Shown: positions 48,333-58,792, counted from the stretch's first letter. The stretch: 64,000 nt of DNA from Mauremys mutica (GCF_020497125.1 NW_025422906.1:1-64000), one strand, 5' to 3'. Program-made: numbers and translations. Notes: generated by a model from the letters alone, not told the origin.

Positions 48333-49541
48333 TTTTTTCGAGTCAATTTAAGTCTGATGTCTGAAAGAGGTAAGCTGGTCCACTGGTCAGAGGCAGTGTC
48401 CTTAGTGGTGGCAAGAGCTGCTGGTCCGTCACTGTGGTCCACTACGGCTGGCTTGACGTGGGAGTGGTGGATCCAGGATTTGCGTCCTTCCAGGAACACT
48501 GCAGTCTGGGTTGTTAAAAGAACCTGGTGGGGTCCAGTAAACCTCGGCTGGAGGGCGTCGCCACGAACGAACTTTTTGGCCCAGACGAAGTCCCCTGGTT
48601 GGAACGGGTGGATCTGTTCTTCCAGCGGCACGGTCTGGGAAAACTGTGAGGCTTTCCAAAGGGTACGGAGGCGAGCCTGTAGGGAGAGAAACTGGCACGC
48701 GGTCATATGATCCCCTCCCAATAGTGAAACATCAGCACGTGGTAGCGCCCCGCCTTTGAAAGGGGGGTGTCCATAGAGCAGTTCAAAGGGGGATAATCCC
48801 AATACACGGGTTGGGCGAGTGCGAAGGTGAAACAGGACCAAGGGAAGTACCTGAGGCCACTTTAACCCTGTTTCCTGACAGTATTTAGCCAATGTAAGCT
48901 TAAGCTCCCTATTCATACGCTCAACTTTCCCGCTAGACTGGGGGTGGTAGGGTGTATGAAAGGAGTGTGAAATGCCCAGTCCTTGTTCTAAACGGCCAAG
49001 GACATTACCAGTAAAGTGGGGTCCGCGATCTGAATCAAGTATGAGAGGGATGCCAAAACGGGGTACAATGTCTCTAAGGAGGATCTTCGCCACTGTGGCA
49101 GCAGTACAATTAGCAGTAGGAAAAGCTTCGACCCATGAAGTCAGAGGGCAAACCAAAACAAGGAGGTGTTTTTTCCCAAAAGCCTTTGGCATATCTGCAA
49201 AGTCAATTTGAAGATGTTGAAATGGAGCAGCAGGTGGCGGTCTTCCACCCTTAATTTTGTTAAGAGGCGGAGCAGGTCCATTTCGCTGACATGTGCTGCA
49301 TGCTTTCACTATTGACAGGCAGTAGGGTTGAATGCCTGGAGCATACCAAAAGCGAGCGATGGTGTCCACAAGGGCGTGTGTGCCGTAGTGACCCCCCTTA
49401 TCATGGTGCCAGCGAACTGCCACGGGGTATGTGGAGCGAGGGAGGCAGGCTCGGCCATCCGGCATAAGCCAGGTCCCTTTGACCAGAGTGGCTCCGAGGC
49501 TCTCCCACGACTGTAGTTCAGCAGCGGGTACTGGTATGGGG
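48329..49541 (-). pseudogene. pol: pol part 3: integrase, frame-separated from the rest of pol
   Basis: Open from about 49541. The longest ATG-started frame (49465-48329) is 378 codons, and the numbers here refer to it. The zinc-binding HHCC set is H26, H30, C56 and C59. The catalytic triad is D88 (QIDFAD), D146 (DSDRG) and E182 (GKVERMNRE), with exactly 35 residues between D146 and E182 as in retroviral integrases. A C-terminal SH3-like region and an HHSHVKP motif follow. The active-site residues all look intact, but the domain is only the tail of a broken Gag-Pol, so it should not be expressed as a normal cleavage product. The stop TGA overlaps the env ATG by one ATGA, as in compact retroviral genomes. 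Confidence 0.92.
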
Positions 49542-50072
49542 TAAAAGCATACTTGCTATCAGTAAAAATGGTAACGGTCTTACCAGCGGCCAACTGGCAA
49601 GCTCGGGCCAGGGCATAGAGTTCGGCGGCTTGGGCTCCCCAGTTGCCTGGCAGTGAGGCGGCCTCTTGAATGTCCCATTCAGAGGTGACTGCATAACCGG
49701 TGAAACGCTTGCCATCAACATAGAAGGAGCTTCCGTCCGAGAAGAGGATGCAATCAGGGTTGTCCAGTGGCACGTCAAACAGGTTGTTCCTTATCTGTAA
49801 GATGCTATGAACTACTTCCACACAATCGTGCTGATCCTGGAGGACTGGCAGGTCAGGAAGCAAGGTAGCTGGATTAAGGGGCCCACACCTTTCAAAAATT
49901 AGGTTAGTGTCTTCTAGGAGTTCGGCTTCTAGCTGCTGCTGACGATGGGCCGAAAAGACTTGGGTCGTGCCCCTACGCAGAAGGGCTGACAAGGCATGAG
50001 AGGTCCAGACCGTGGTAAAATGACCCAGGGTCAGGCTCTTTGCCTTTGTGATTAGCAGGGCAGCTGCTGCCA
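49542..50072 (-). pseudogene. pol: pol part 2: end of connection and RNase H, out of frame and truncated
   Basis: Continuation of pol in another frame; it has no start codon of its own, and the Met-like start at 49992 is TTG. RNase H acidic residues are visible in FSDGS (Asp), AAELYAL (Glu) and FTDSKYAF (Asp). Right after FTDSKYAF, near 49542, the family pattern stops and the reading enters a stretch whose real coding frame is that of integrase. The C-terminal part of RNase H with the fourth acidic residue, and probably the very N-terminus of integrase, are therefore deleted. The nucleotide junction lies in a short T/C run, so the exact edge is uncertain. Confidence 0.88.
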
Positions 50073-51451
50073 GAGTCCGGGTGGAGTGGTTTGCTCAACT
50101 CCCCGCAGGACGGCAAGCAAGGTCGACAGAAGCCAATTAATCCTAAGAAACCTCGAAGTTGTTTCTTGGTGTTTGGCAGAGGGCAGTTTTGGATAGTCTT
50201 TATGCGGACTGGGTCCATTTGTCTCCCCTCTGGGGTTAACAGGAAACCCAGATATCGAACCTTCTGTGAGACCCACTGAATCTTGTTAGGGTCTACCTTG
50301 TGGCCTCTGGTGTGTAGGTATAATAAAAGTGCCTTACCATCGATGCGGAGGGCGGCTTCTTCGCGGTTACCTAGTAGGATGTCATCTACGTATAGGACTA
50401 ACGTGGATCCCTGCGGACTGGTGAAGCCTTCCAAGTCGTGGCGGAGGCATTGGCTGAAAATCGTGGGGCTGTCTCTGTAGCCTTGAGGAAGTCGTTGCCA
50501 GACATAACTTTGTCCCTCCCAGGTGAAACCAAAGAGATATTGAGAGTCTGGGTGCACAGGAATGCTGAAAAAGGCTGATTTTAAGTCAATAACAGTGAAC
50601 CATTCAGCATCCCAGGGGATTTGGCTGATGATAGTAGCTGGATCAGGAACTACTGCATGAAGAGGGACCACATACTGATTAATAACCCGTAGATCCTGTA
50701 CAAAGCGCCAACGAATAGGGTCTCCGTCCTTTTTAGGAGGCTTTTTGACAGGCAGTATAGGGGTATTACAGGGAGTGCGCTGAGGGCGGACTAGCTTTTG
50801 TGCAATGAATCCCTCGACAATGGGGCAGATGCCTTCCCGGGCTTCCAGCGACAGGGGGTATTGGGGGACTGACGGGGGGGCTAAGGAGGGCTTCACTTGA
50901 ATCCTTACTGGCTCTGCCGAAAGGAGCAGGCCAACATCAGTGTCAGAAATTCCCCAGAGGGTTGAAGGCAAGTCAGTGAGGTCAGGGGAGAGAGAGGGGG
51001 GGGGTTCCCAATTACCCTGAGTTAGGGCCGAATCTCCTAACACTGTCATCAATAATCCTACCCCTTCAGGAGTGCAGGTTAAAGTAGCCTCAAGCTTACA
51101 GAGTAAATCCCGGCCCATCAAAGGGATCGGACAAGCTGGGGAAAAAAGAAAACGGTGAGAAAAACATTTATCAGCATAAATAACATTTAGAGGCAAAGTG
51201 AGTCCCAGAGACTGTGGGTTGCCTTCCACCCCAGTTGCAGTTTTAACCTCAGAGGATAGCCAGGGAGAGGGGGCATGATTTAAAAGAGAGAAAGTAGCTC
51301 CAGTATCAATGAGGAAACAGACAGGCAGTCCCTGGACTGAAAGGGTTAGATGAGGCTCTTTGCTGGGAGGGGAGAAAGTGAGGAAAGAGCCGGCTAAAGA
51401 CATTAAGGAAATAAGACCATCACATTGTTTGCCTTTGCCCCCGGGGTACCG
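49973..51451 (-). pseudogene. pol: pro-pol part 1: protease and reverse transcriptase, broken after the RT palm/thumb
   Basis: Same frame as gag. Counting from the Met at 51403, the aspartic protease active site is LIDTGA (Asp33), with a typical GRDLL near residue 98. Reverse transcriptase has the first catalytic Asp in VIDLKSAFF (residue 273), LPQG at 305-308 and the YVDD catalytic box at 338-341. The thumb and start of the connection are visible as YLGFLLTPEG and GFLGLIGFCR. At about residue 443 (near 50072) the frame leaves the family pattern and runs another 33 codons to a stop. The expected sequence resumes in a different frame immediately afterwards, so roughly 80-100 connection residues seem to be deleted with a frame change. 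The protein would be made only by read-through from gag and would lack RNase H and integrase. Confidence 0.92.
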
Positions 51452-51454
51452 TCA
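51452..51454 (-). promoter_or_regulatory. gag stop codon UGA in a read-through arrangement
   Basis: The gag stop is TGA followed by CGG. The same frame then stays open through 17 further codons to the first Met of the protease region and on through reverse transcriptase. No frame change is needed. This is the gammaretroviral plan, where a suppressed stop yields Gag-Pol, but with UGA where the best-known members use UAG. UGA followed by C is a leaky context in eukaryotes. A GC-rich self-complementary run (CCCCGGGG) starts six bases after the stop. I did not establish a pseudoknot. Confidence 0.8.
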
Positions 51455-52345
51455 TTGAGAAGGCTGAGTTTGCTGCAGCTGCTGCTGTTGCCCGTAGTTG
51501 ATCCAGGCCTGAGGAACGGGCTGGGCTGGTGGTGCAGCGGTGTATTTGTCCCTGGTGTAAGTATCTGCGGATGCGACCGGACCCTCTGGGCGTCCCCAGG
51601 GGCATTCACGTTTAAAGTGACCGGGCTGTCCGCACTGAAAACAATTTCCTGGTGGCTGGGGTTGCCAGGACCCTCTTCCCCGAGCACCCTGAAATCCCCT
51701 GCCACGGCCACGGCTTCTGCCTCGAATACCACCACGAAAAGCTAAAGCCATTAACTTATATTCTTCCTTTTTCTCTTTCTTTTTACTACTTTCCCTTTTT
51801 TTTTTTCCATGCAAAACTCCTCCCGAGGTGTGCCCCTCCATTTCCTCCTTATCCCTCTGCAGAGATTCCAATCTGGAGTCCTGCAGATTCCCCTCTGCTC
51901 TCTGGAGAGAGTCCCCTTGCGGAGGAATAGGGGCAGGTGCAGTGGGGACCAACTGACGAGTTAAAACACGCCGTGGTTTACACCCTTCATTGAAATAACA
52001 TGGAGGGGGTTCACTCTCGGAAGAATACCTGACTGCCATAATTTTTAAAGATTTCCACAGCTCTGCTGCTGTGTCCCAACAAAACCAGTAACATAACTGT
52101 TCCGGATGGTCTTTTTCGATCTGGCTCCTTACTCCTCTTAAGGCAGCCTGTTCGAAAGAGCCATACGAAGGCCACCTCATCTCCGGGTCGGCCAATACCG
52201 CGGTATACCCAGTCCAATTCCTTACACACAGTGTGTACAACTTCCTCCTAGACATTCCTGTCTGTACTGGGAGTTTCCCTTCATTCCATAACTTATTTAC
52301 AATCCCCAGCGGACTCTCAAGAGGCACGCTAGTCCCTTGACCCAT
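51452..52345 (-). CDS. gag: gag, matrix and nucleocapsid kept but capsid domain missing
   Basis: Open frame of 297 codons. It begins MGQ, giving Gly2 as an N-myristoylation site for membrane targeting of matrix. A matrix-like domain covers roughly residues 1-115. A proline-rich stretch near residue 135 contains PTAP, a late-budding motif that recruits TSG101. A highly charged Lys/Glu segment follows near residues 180-195, then an RG-rich basic region, then one CCHC zinc knuckle (C-FQ-C-GQPG-H-FKRE-C) of nucleocapsid, and a Gln-rich tail. Usual gammaretroviral Gag is about 500 residues. The approximately 250-residue capsid with its major homology region is absent, and the matrix/p12 part runs straight into the charged capsid-nucleocapsid joint in frame. 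It ends at TGA and continues in the same frame into pro-pol. The deletion is inferred from missing domains; assembly of a normal core would not be expected. Confidence 0.9.
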   Translation of the reverse strand: MGQGTSVPLESPLGIVNKLWNEGKLPVQTGMSRRKLYTLCVRNWTGYTAVLADPEMRWPSYGSFEQAALRGVRSQIEKDHPEQLCYWFCWDTAAELWKSLKIMAVRYSSESEPPPCYFNEGCKPRRVLTRQLVPTAPAPIPPQGDSLQRAEGNLQDSRLESLQRDKEEMEGHTSGGVLHGKKKRESSKKKEKKEEYKLMALAFRGGIRGRSRGRGRGFQGARGRGSWQPQPPGNCFQCGQPGHFKRECPWGRPEGPVASADTYTRDKYTAAPPAQPVPQAWINYGQQQQLQQTQPSQ

Positions 52346-52497
52346 GGTGTCTGACAGGAGCCCTCCAATTGGCGTTTATCCTGCTGTCCAGTACACGACC
52401 CCTCAATATTGAATTGGCTGGGAGAAATCTCCCGTGGCGCCTGCCAATTCGTATATGAGTGGTCTGACCACTGGACAGAGGCACCGCACCAGAAGGA
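52346..52497 (-). promoter_or_regulatory. Untranslated leader between primer site and gag
   Basis: About 150 bases between the primer site and the gag start, short for this virus type. It is where the packaging signal and the env splice donor would normally lie. I see no unambiguous GGTAAG-type donor and did not fold it. The gag start has a strong context (ACCATGG). Confidence 0.5.
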
Positions 52498-52515
52498 ATC
52501 CCGGACGAGCCCCCA
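52498..52515 (-). promoter_or_regulatory. Primer binding site for tRNA-Pro
   Basis: Eighteen bases on the sense strand beginning TGGGGGCTCG and ending CCGGGAT, three bases inside the 5' LTR. This is the well-known proline-tRNA primer site used by murine-leukaemia-type gammaretroviruses, and I see no mismatch. It fixes the orientation and the inner edge of the 5' LTR. Confidence 0.93.
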
Positions 52516-52518
52516 AAT

Positions 52519-52944
52519 TGTTAGGTAAAAAGCAAGTCCTACTCACCTCTCCAGCACCCGAGTTTGTGCGGAGTTGGTATAGGGCTCAGAAAACTGTCAG
52601 AGACCAGACAATAATTCGTTGATCAACGGGCTCACACCATCCTTAGCTTAAGAGCAAAGCTTCGGAGTAAGTGTGGCAAGTTTATTAGGGGTGAGCATCA
52701 ATGTTTATACACAGAAGTAAACAAAGTGATTAACAGATCATAATGGTCATGCATAATCAATCAAGATTCTACAGGATAAAACAGGTTAAAATGTAAATTA
52801 GAAAAGACAAAGGAGGATATGGCTACTTATTGGGAGGGGGGAGGTGTCAGGAGTAGTTCGCAGGTCAGAGCCTTGATTAAAAGTTTCAGACAGAGACATC
52901 AAGTCTGGATTAAGTTTAAACTCATGAAAAGTTCAGACTCAACA
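52519..52944 (-). repeat. 5' LTR of the provirus
   Basis: On the sense (minus) strand it runs from TGTTGAGTC to CCTAACA, the usual TG...CA ends. It would carry the promoter for the proviral RNA. The primer binding site follows three bases beyond its inner end. The sequence matches the other LTR over all 426 bp by eye. The 62-residue open frame reaching across this LTR is a shadow on the opposite strand, and the same tail occurs in the other LTR. Confidence 0.96.
52704..52709 (-). promoter_or_regulatory. Probable TATA box in the 5' LTR
   Basis: TATAAA on the sense strand, with the same site at 46600-46605 in the 3' LTR. It lies about midway in the LTR, which would give a U3 of roughly 240 bases plus the promoter-start distance. 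It is only 17 bases upstream of the AATAAA, so the RNA start would probably fall after the poly(A) signal and that signal would sit in U3. The assignment comes from the motif only. Confidence 0.55.
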
Positions 52945-52948
52945 GCAA
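52945..52948. repeat. Target-site duplication (gcaa), provirus 5' side
   Basis: Partner of the gcaa at 46411-46414. The host sequence that follows (tgttag) happens to match the first six bases of the LTR plus-strand end, so gcaatgttag appears on both sides. This could confuse automatic boundary calling. Confidence 0.85.
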
Positions 52949-53416
52949 TGTTAGACTGGCCATGTCGAATTTCCAGCTATACTTTTTCCCGTTATCAGTT
53001 TCGAGGTGGTTCACATGATCCATAGCAGTAGACTCAGCAATGTCACATTATTTTTGTATGTGCTGTTTTCTGAGCAAGAGTTCTTTTTTGCATTTTCAAA
53101 ATTGTACATCTGAGACTTCTTTGAAGACTGAATCCTTTCCTCAAATCCCCAACCCGGCCTAAATGAAACGACTGCAAAGTGTAAACAGAGAGATAAGTAA
53201 AGGTGCTTGTCTTCTGAGGAACAAAGCTGTGAGGCAATTCAAGCTGGAGGATGTTACAATTTGAGAGACATTCTATATTCTCTCTCTTGTGCAGACTGTT
53301 TAATATTTGTTCTTCTTTATTTGTTTTGCCATAATCTAAACTGTAAGGGAAAGACCTGTTTTTCAGTAGGGAACAAATAAAAGTTCAGAACCGATACTGT
53401 TGTATAGCTCTGACCG

Positions 53417-53554
53417 GCCAGATTTTCAAAAGAGCTCCTCTGCCATTTCGGCACTTAAATGGAATGGGCAGAGTTTAACAAGCGTTTAGTGCTCAGCATC
53501 CCCCATTGAAAACAATAGGCACTTTTGAGTGCTGAGCACTTGTGAAAATTTGGC
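53417..53554. mobile_element. Old inverted-repeat element
   Basis: The ends gccagattttcaaaagagct and agcacttgtgaaaatttggc are imperfect inverted repeats with a centre around cattgaaaacaat. Non-coding. Confidence 0.5.
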
Positions 53555-53572
53555 TGCTTCTTTCAAGTATCT

Positions 53573-53780
53573 AAGGGTACATCTACAGTGAAAAAAACCT
53601 GTGGCAGTGAGTCTGAGCCTCGGTCAATGGACTTAGGCTCACGCTGTGGGGTGAAAAATAGCTGTATATCTATTCCCACTCAGGCTGGAGCTTGGCCTCG
53701 GAGACCTGGTGAGGCAGGAGGGTCTCAGAGACCAGGCTGCAGCCCCAGCAGGAACATCTACACTGCTGTTTTTCACCCCT
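53573..53780. repeat. Fragment of a 'gggtacatctaca' repeat
   Basis: Begins aagggtacatctacagtg, similar to the end of the 28.2-kb element, and contains a second, direct aacatctacactgctg near 53754. Boundaries unclear. Confidence 0.35.
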
Positions 53781-55755
53781 GATAGCACAAGCCCCACAAG
53801 CCTGAGTCAGTTGACCTGGTCTCTGAGTCTTTCTATTGACTGTAATTGAACCTGAGCTCTTCTGAAAATCTAGCCCAGTTTTTACATCTACCAGCTGACC
53901 ATCAGCAATTGGATACAGGGAGAATTCCTCCCAGATGCTGCACCAACAGACACACAAAGAGCTATTCACCCTTCTCGCTAAGATTGCTCCCTTCTACCAA
54001 ACACTAAGTGACCACAGGCCTGATGCAAACCCAGTTTAAGTAATTGAAAATACTCCCAATGCCGTCAATAGGCTCTGGACCAGCCTCCGAGATAGCCTTA
54101 TGTAAACTACTCTGTGTTATTTACAATAGTACTGACACACAGAAAGAAAAAAAGGAAGGCTAAGATGTTTAGCTTGGAATTTGATTGGAAAATCAGATGA
54201 CATAATGCTGAGTGACTTCTACATGTTATAAGAGACTCGGTTCTTCATTATATCTACATCAAGCCTAATGACGGTCGGGTTTAGTAGAAGTTGAGAAGAA
54301 TGAAGAAATGGCCCTTTGTTGCTATTCTATATCTTCATGCTATAGGGTGTTTGCAGGAGAGTACCAGTAGTTAACAGTAACAGCAGACAGTGAGTAGGGC
54401 AAAAGCATGCCCCTTTAGCTCTGCATTGGGTGAAGTTAGACAGCCTGAAGGAACAGGATCCATGTCAATGCTCATTAACTTTGTCCTTTGTATCAGCAGG
54501 CTATGTCAGTGGGTTGGGAAGATAAGACTTCACTGAGATAGCAGCCACATAAAAATGATGACAAACTGCAGTGACAAGATAGTATTGGTAGCTTGGAAAG
54601 AGTAACATAAAATCTACAGAAAACTGTTCAAAGAGCAGCTCTACTTAAAACTGTTAGCGCCACAGAACGACCTCACACATCTGATTTTTATACCAGCAAA
54701 TGCAGACAGGGCTATGTTCTATGCTGTAGGCATTGGGCAGGTTCTCATGCTGAATCAAGAAGGAGCAGAGGGGAAAGAGGGAAGATTGAGGCAGATTATC
54801 ACTGCTACATCTGCTGTCTGATCTCAGGCTCTCAAATAACTGACCCATTTTATGAAAAAAAAAGGTATAATCAAAATGGAAATGGGAAACATGACAGTAT
54901 TTGACAAATTAATGGTGCTGTAGCTTTGTAATGGTTGAGAAAAGGAAAAACTCACAAGTGACAGAGGCAGTGTTGGCCTGTGCTTGCGAGGGTGGTGCAA
55001 TACATTACTTTAAAATTATAATTGGCATCCAACAACCAACCACCTGCCACTCCCTAACCCCCCCCCCCACCCATAAATCAGCTGCTGTGTTAGTGGAATT
55101 GCTTTTAATTTCTCTTTCTTCTTCTCCACCCAAGACACTTTGAAACAATCATTTTAGTCAAATTTAAAAATAAATGATACCACAGATAGACCAGTAATAC
55201 TTCTCTCTCCATCAGAGAAAATAAAATGGGAAGTGGCATAAACAAACTGTGGAGGAACTGGAGTGGTTGACTGCAGTGCTGCTTTAATTAATAAATGCCT
55301 TGCCTTGCCAGGCACAATGTGATAGATATTGACCCTGGAAAGAAATAGAACTGTCCTGTGAGTAATACAGTGCTCATTAGTGCTGCAGACATGTCTAAGA
55401 TAGCACTTAGCTGGGGGAGGGAAGGGGGGAGGTTTGGAAGAGGACAGGTGGTTGTGTTTTGTTTACTGCTTTTATTCTGGTCATTGTTTACTGTGAATTA
55501 TACTGTCTAAAACAGAAGGCTGGTTGATGGGGAGGTTTCTGTGTCTGTTACAGCAATGCAGAGGTTACAGTATTTCTGCCCTATCTACAGTACATTCAGC
55601 AACCAGGCTCACTCACTTTGAGTAAAGGTCAGCCTAGTACAGGCGGTCCACATAGAGCCGTGTGTGCCAATTAGGCAACTCTAAAGCCTGAGTAAAGGGT
55701 TTAAGGAAGCTTCAAGTGGTGCATTGGGCCTTGCCCAAACTCTTTACTTTAGATG
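53781..55755. other. No gene recognised
   Basis: Non-coding, no confident repeat. Confidence 0.5.
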
Positions 55756-55950
55756 AGGGGTCAGCAACCTCTGGCACGCGGCTCGCCAGGGTAAGCCCCC
55801 TGGTGGGCTGGACCAGTTTGTTTACCTGCTGCGTCCGCAGGTTCGGCCGATCGCGGCTCCCACTGGCCACGGTTCGCCACTCCAGGCCAATGGAGGGGGT
55901 GGGGAGCAGCATGGGCCGCTTCCAGAAGTTGCTGACTGCTGCTTCAGAGT
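55756..55950. mobile_element. Half copy of the 62.6-kb fold-back MITE
   Basis: gaggggtcagcaacctctgg followed by ccagtttgtttacctgc, aggttcggccgatc and gccactccaggccaatgg matches the left half of 62560-62894. The right arm is missing. The small frames on both strands across it are not genes. Confidence 0.7.
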
Positions 55951-56746
55951 GAATTTCATTATTACATGGGGCTTAACTGGTATGTATTACAGTCTTGTGC
56001 AGCCCTCCCTATACTGAGGGTTAAATTGGGCCCTCACAAGGTCCTATACACTTCAGTTCTTTTCTAGTCCATACCATATAGGTCTTCATACTGCCCGCCT
56101 TACTGTGTTATCTGAACATCTTCCAATAGTGCATTAACTGATCTGACTGGAGCTGGATGGGAAACAGGTTTCCCATCTCATGAGTATTTTTCAGAGCTTG
56201 ACATTTTTTTCCATTTAGAATCAGGATGAAAAATCAAAATCTTGAAAATATTTGCAAACAGAAAAGTTGAAAAAAAATAGTTTGGGTCAATCAAAACATA
56301 TTTAATAATTTAAAAACATTTCAGGTCAATTTCAACCTTTTTCCTGTAACCTTTTCTTTGTTGGTCTAATTGGCTTAAATTGCTAAATGAACAGTCATTT
56401 TGAACTGGCACGCCAGAATTTTCGATTTTGAACATATTAAAACAAAATATTTTGACAATTTCAAAATGTTTTTCTCAATTTTTTTTTAGTTAGGAAGTTT
56501 GTTGAACCCCTCCCTGTTTGGCGAATAGTTTTGGTTTTGACAAATCGGCATTTTTCAATGAAGAAACAAGGGGAAATTACCAACCAGCTCTAGCTGTAAC
56601 TAATATCTGTCAGATATGGTTTGTTCTCTCTCATGTTGAAGACTTACGTGGTGCATATGGCCTCAAGCAGGACTTGTGTTCTGAGGTGAGTTGTTTAATT
56701 GTTCCCTTCCTTTTTCTCATTGTTTATTTTATCTACTATTTTATCA

Positions 56747-57000
56747 AGGAGTAATGGTCTCAAGTTGCAGTGGGGGAGGTTTAGGTTGGATATTAGGAAA
56801 AACTTTTTCGCTAGGAGGGTGGTGAAGCACTGGAATGGGTTACCTAGGGAGGTGGTGGAATCTCCTTCCTTAGAGGTTTTTAAGGTCAGGCTTGACAAAG
56901 CCCTGGCTGGGATGATTTCGTTGGGGATTGGTCCTGCTTTGAGCAGGGGGTTGGACTAGATGACCTCCTGAGGTCTCTTCCAACCCTGATATTCTACTGT
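56747..57000 (+). mobile_element. CR1 LINE 3' end, sense
   Basis: Encodes the very end of CR1 ORF2 ([19 protein letters not shown] ... [15 protein letters not shown]) and the 3' tail ttggactagatgacctcctg ... gatattcta. The tail matches the SINE at 36040-36219. Confidence 0.9.
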
Positions 57001-58787
57001 TGCTTTATAAAAGCAAATTGTTTTATTAAAAATTAAGGATTCAGTTGTGCACCCCTTACTCACAACTTGTGTGAAAGTGCTATTTGTGAAGGTTAAGGTC
57101 ACAGAACTAAGACCCAGGTTCCAAAGGTCCTTAGGCACTGAACTACCATTGATTTCACTGGGAATTAAGCATCTAAATCCCTATGAGGGTCTGGACCTAC
57201 ACCCTTAAAATCTGTATTACTGAAACTTAAAAACTGCACAATTTTAGTCACATAGTGGGGTAGGGGAATAAATATTTTCATGGTGTAATTTCACTGAAAT
57301 CATCAACATGGATTAATTTGGACCAATAACTGCAAAAACTGAAGTGCAGTTCTGCTCTAAAAATTAACTCTGTTAAATGGTGTTGTGGTTTTCCATAATC
57401 AATGTGTCACTGCTTTTTCCATATTGCATTTGCTCTTTTTAGAAAGGAATAAGATGCTCTCTAACTCCCAGCCCCATAAACTCACCCTGGCTTCCAACAG
57501 TTATGCTGAGTTCTTTCCAGTTCACACATCTGTTGAGCTCAAATTTTGAGAGAGACCAAATTTCACCCTCCACCATCGCTGACAACCACCCATTGTCTGC
57601 AGATTGTGTCATAACTCCTGTGAAAATCCTCACACACCTAGCAGGAGGATGGGAGGTCTACACAGGGATCACTGGGGGTACAATGGGAAGACAATGTTTG
57701 CATACATGTAATAAGACGTAAATTGACCTACAGATGATGCACAAGATAGAAAGAACCCAGCTTGACTATCAGAGCCCAGGATGAGGCTATGAAGCTGTGA
57801 GGTAGAAAAAAGCATCTTTTTACTTCCAAACTGAGCAAGCGGGATAGGGAAAATCAGTGAAACACACAAAGGTGAAGTCTGTGTTACTGAAATTTTCCAC
57901 TGGGTATGCTCAGTTCCCCATTTTCAAACATTCATAATATTGTTAATTTTCAATCACATTTCCCTGAGGAACAGTCCTCTCCTTGAGGAATATCATTTTG
58001 TCTAATTCTGAGGTTTGACTGTTGTTGAGTTATCGCGGTAAACAAAAATATATTTCTTTTCAAACTTAAAAAAATAAAGGACAGCACAAAATTTTCCTCA
58101 AACTTACAATTGTTTGGAAAATTAGGAATGATTACAAACAGGGAGATTGAAACCAATTTGCTACGTGAGTACCAAGCAAATGTTAGAGTGATATTTCAGC
58201 AAACACTTGACTACTGTTGATTGTAACAGGCATCTTGATGCTTCTTTGCTATCAAAGGAAGGCAGCAATAGTGCAGTTAGAGTAGAGGGTCAGCAGCAAA
58301 ACAGTTAATTGTAATATTGAATCTTAGGAAAAACACTGTAAATCAAACTTTATTCCCTAGACAAAAAAATGCAAACAATTAGAACAAACAATTTTAATAT
58401 TTTCACAAATTAACAGTTAATTAGTAATTGTTATGCCAATGAGCCACATTCTCATCATGTGTCATGCCTCCCTTTGGTTTTTGTAGGAATGTCTGCTGAG
58501 AAAAAACAATTTGCTTGAAGGCTGGCATACTGATTTCCAAACGACAGATTACTTGATACACATTTCCATCCAAATCCCTGCAAAGGATCTCAAATGGGAG
58601 GAGGTGTCCAAAGCCCAGTCCACTCCCGCAGTAAGATGGTGCCTGGCTTCAAGTATGTAGTGGGGGGCATGGATCAGCTTTCATGTCATGCTGCCCGTCA
58701 GCACCCAGCCCAGGCCGGGGAAAGCTAATGATCCAACCAGCAGACTGAATTCAGTGGTGAATCCTGGTCATATGTCACTTGAGGCAC
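57001..58787. other. No gene recognised
   Basis: Non-coding; short frames only. Confidence 0.5.
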
Positions 58788-58792
58788 GTTAC

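Larger units (their letters stand above)
46415..52944 (-). mobile_element. Endogenous gammaretrovirus-like provirus, recent, internally defective
   Basis: Complete LTR-to-LTR provirus of 6530 bp, read on the minus strand as 5'LTR, primer site, gag, pro-pol, env, 3'LTR. The 426-bp LTRs at the two ends look identical base for base by eye and are flanked by the same 4 bp (gcaa). A tRNA-Pro primer site, a CCHC nucleocapsid, gag and pol in one frame separated by a stop, and an envelope TM with CX6CC all point to the gammaretroviral type. It is about 2 kb shorter than a usual gammaretrovirus because of internal deletions in gag and pol, and env carries a stop and frame breaks. No intact Pol or Env can be made from this copy. 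Confidence 0.96.
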
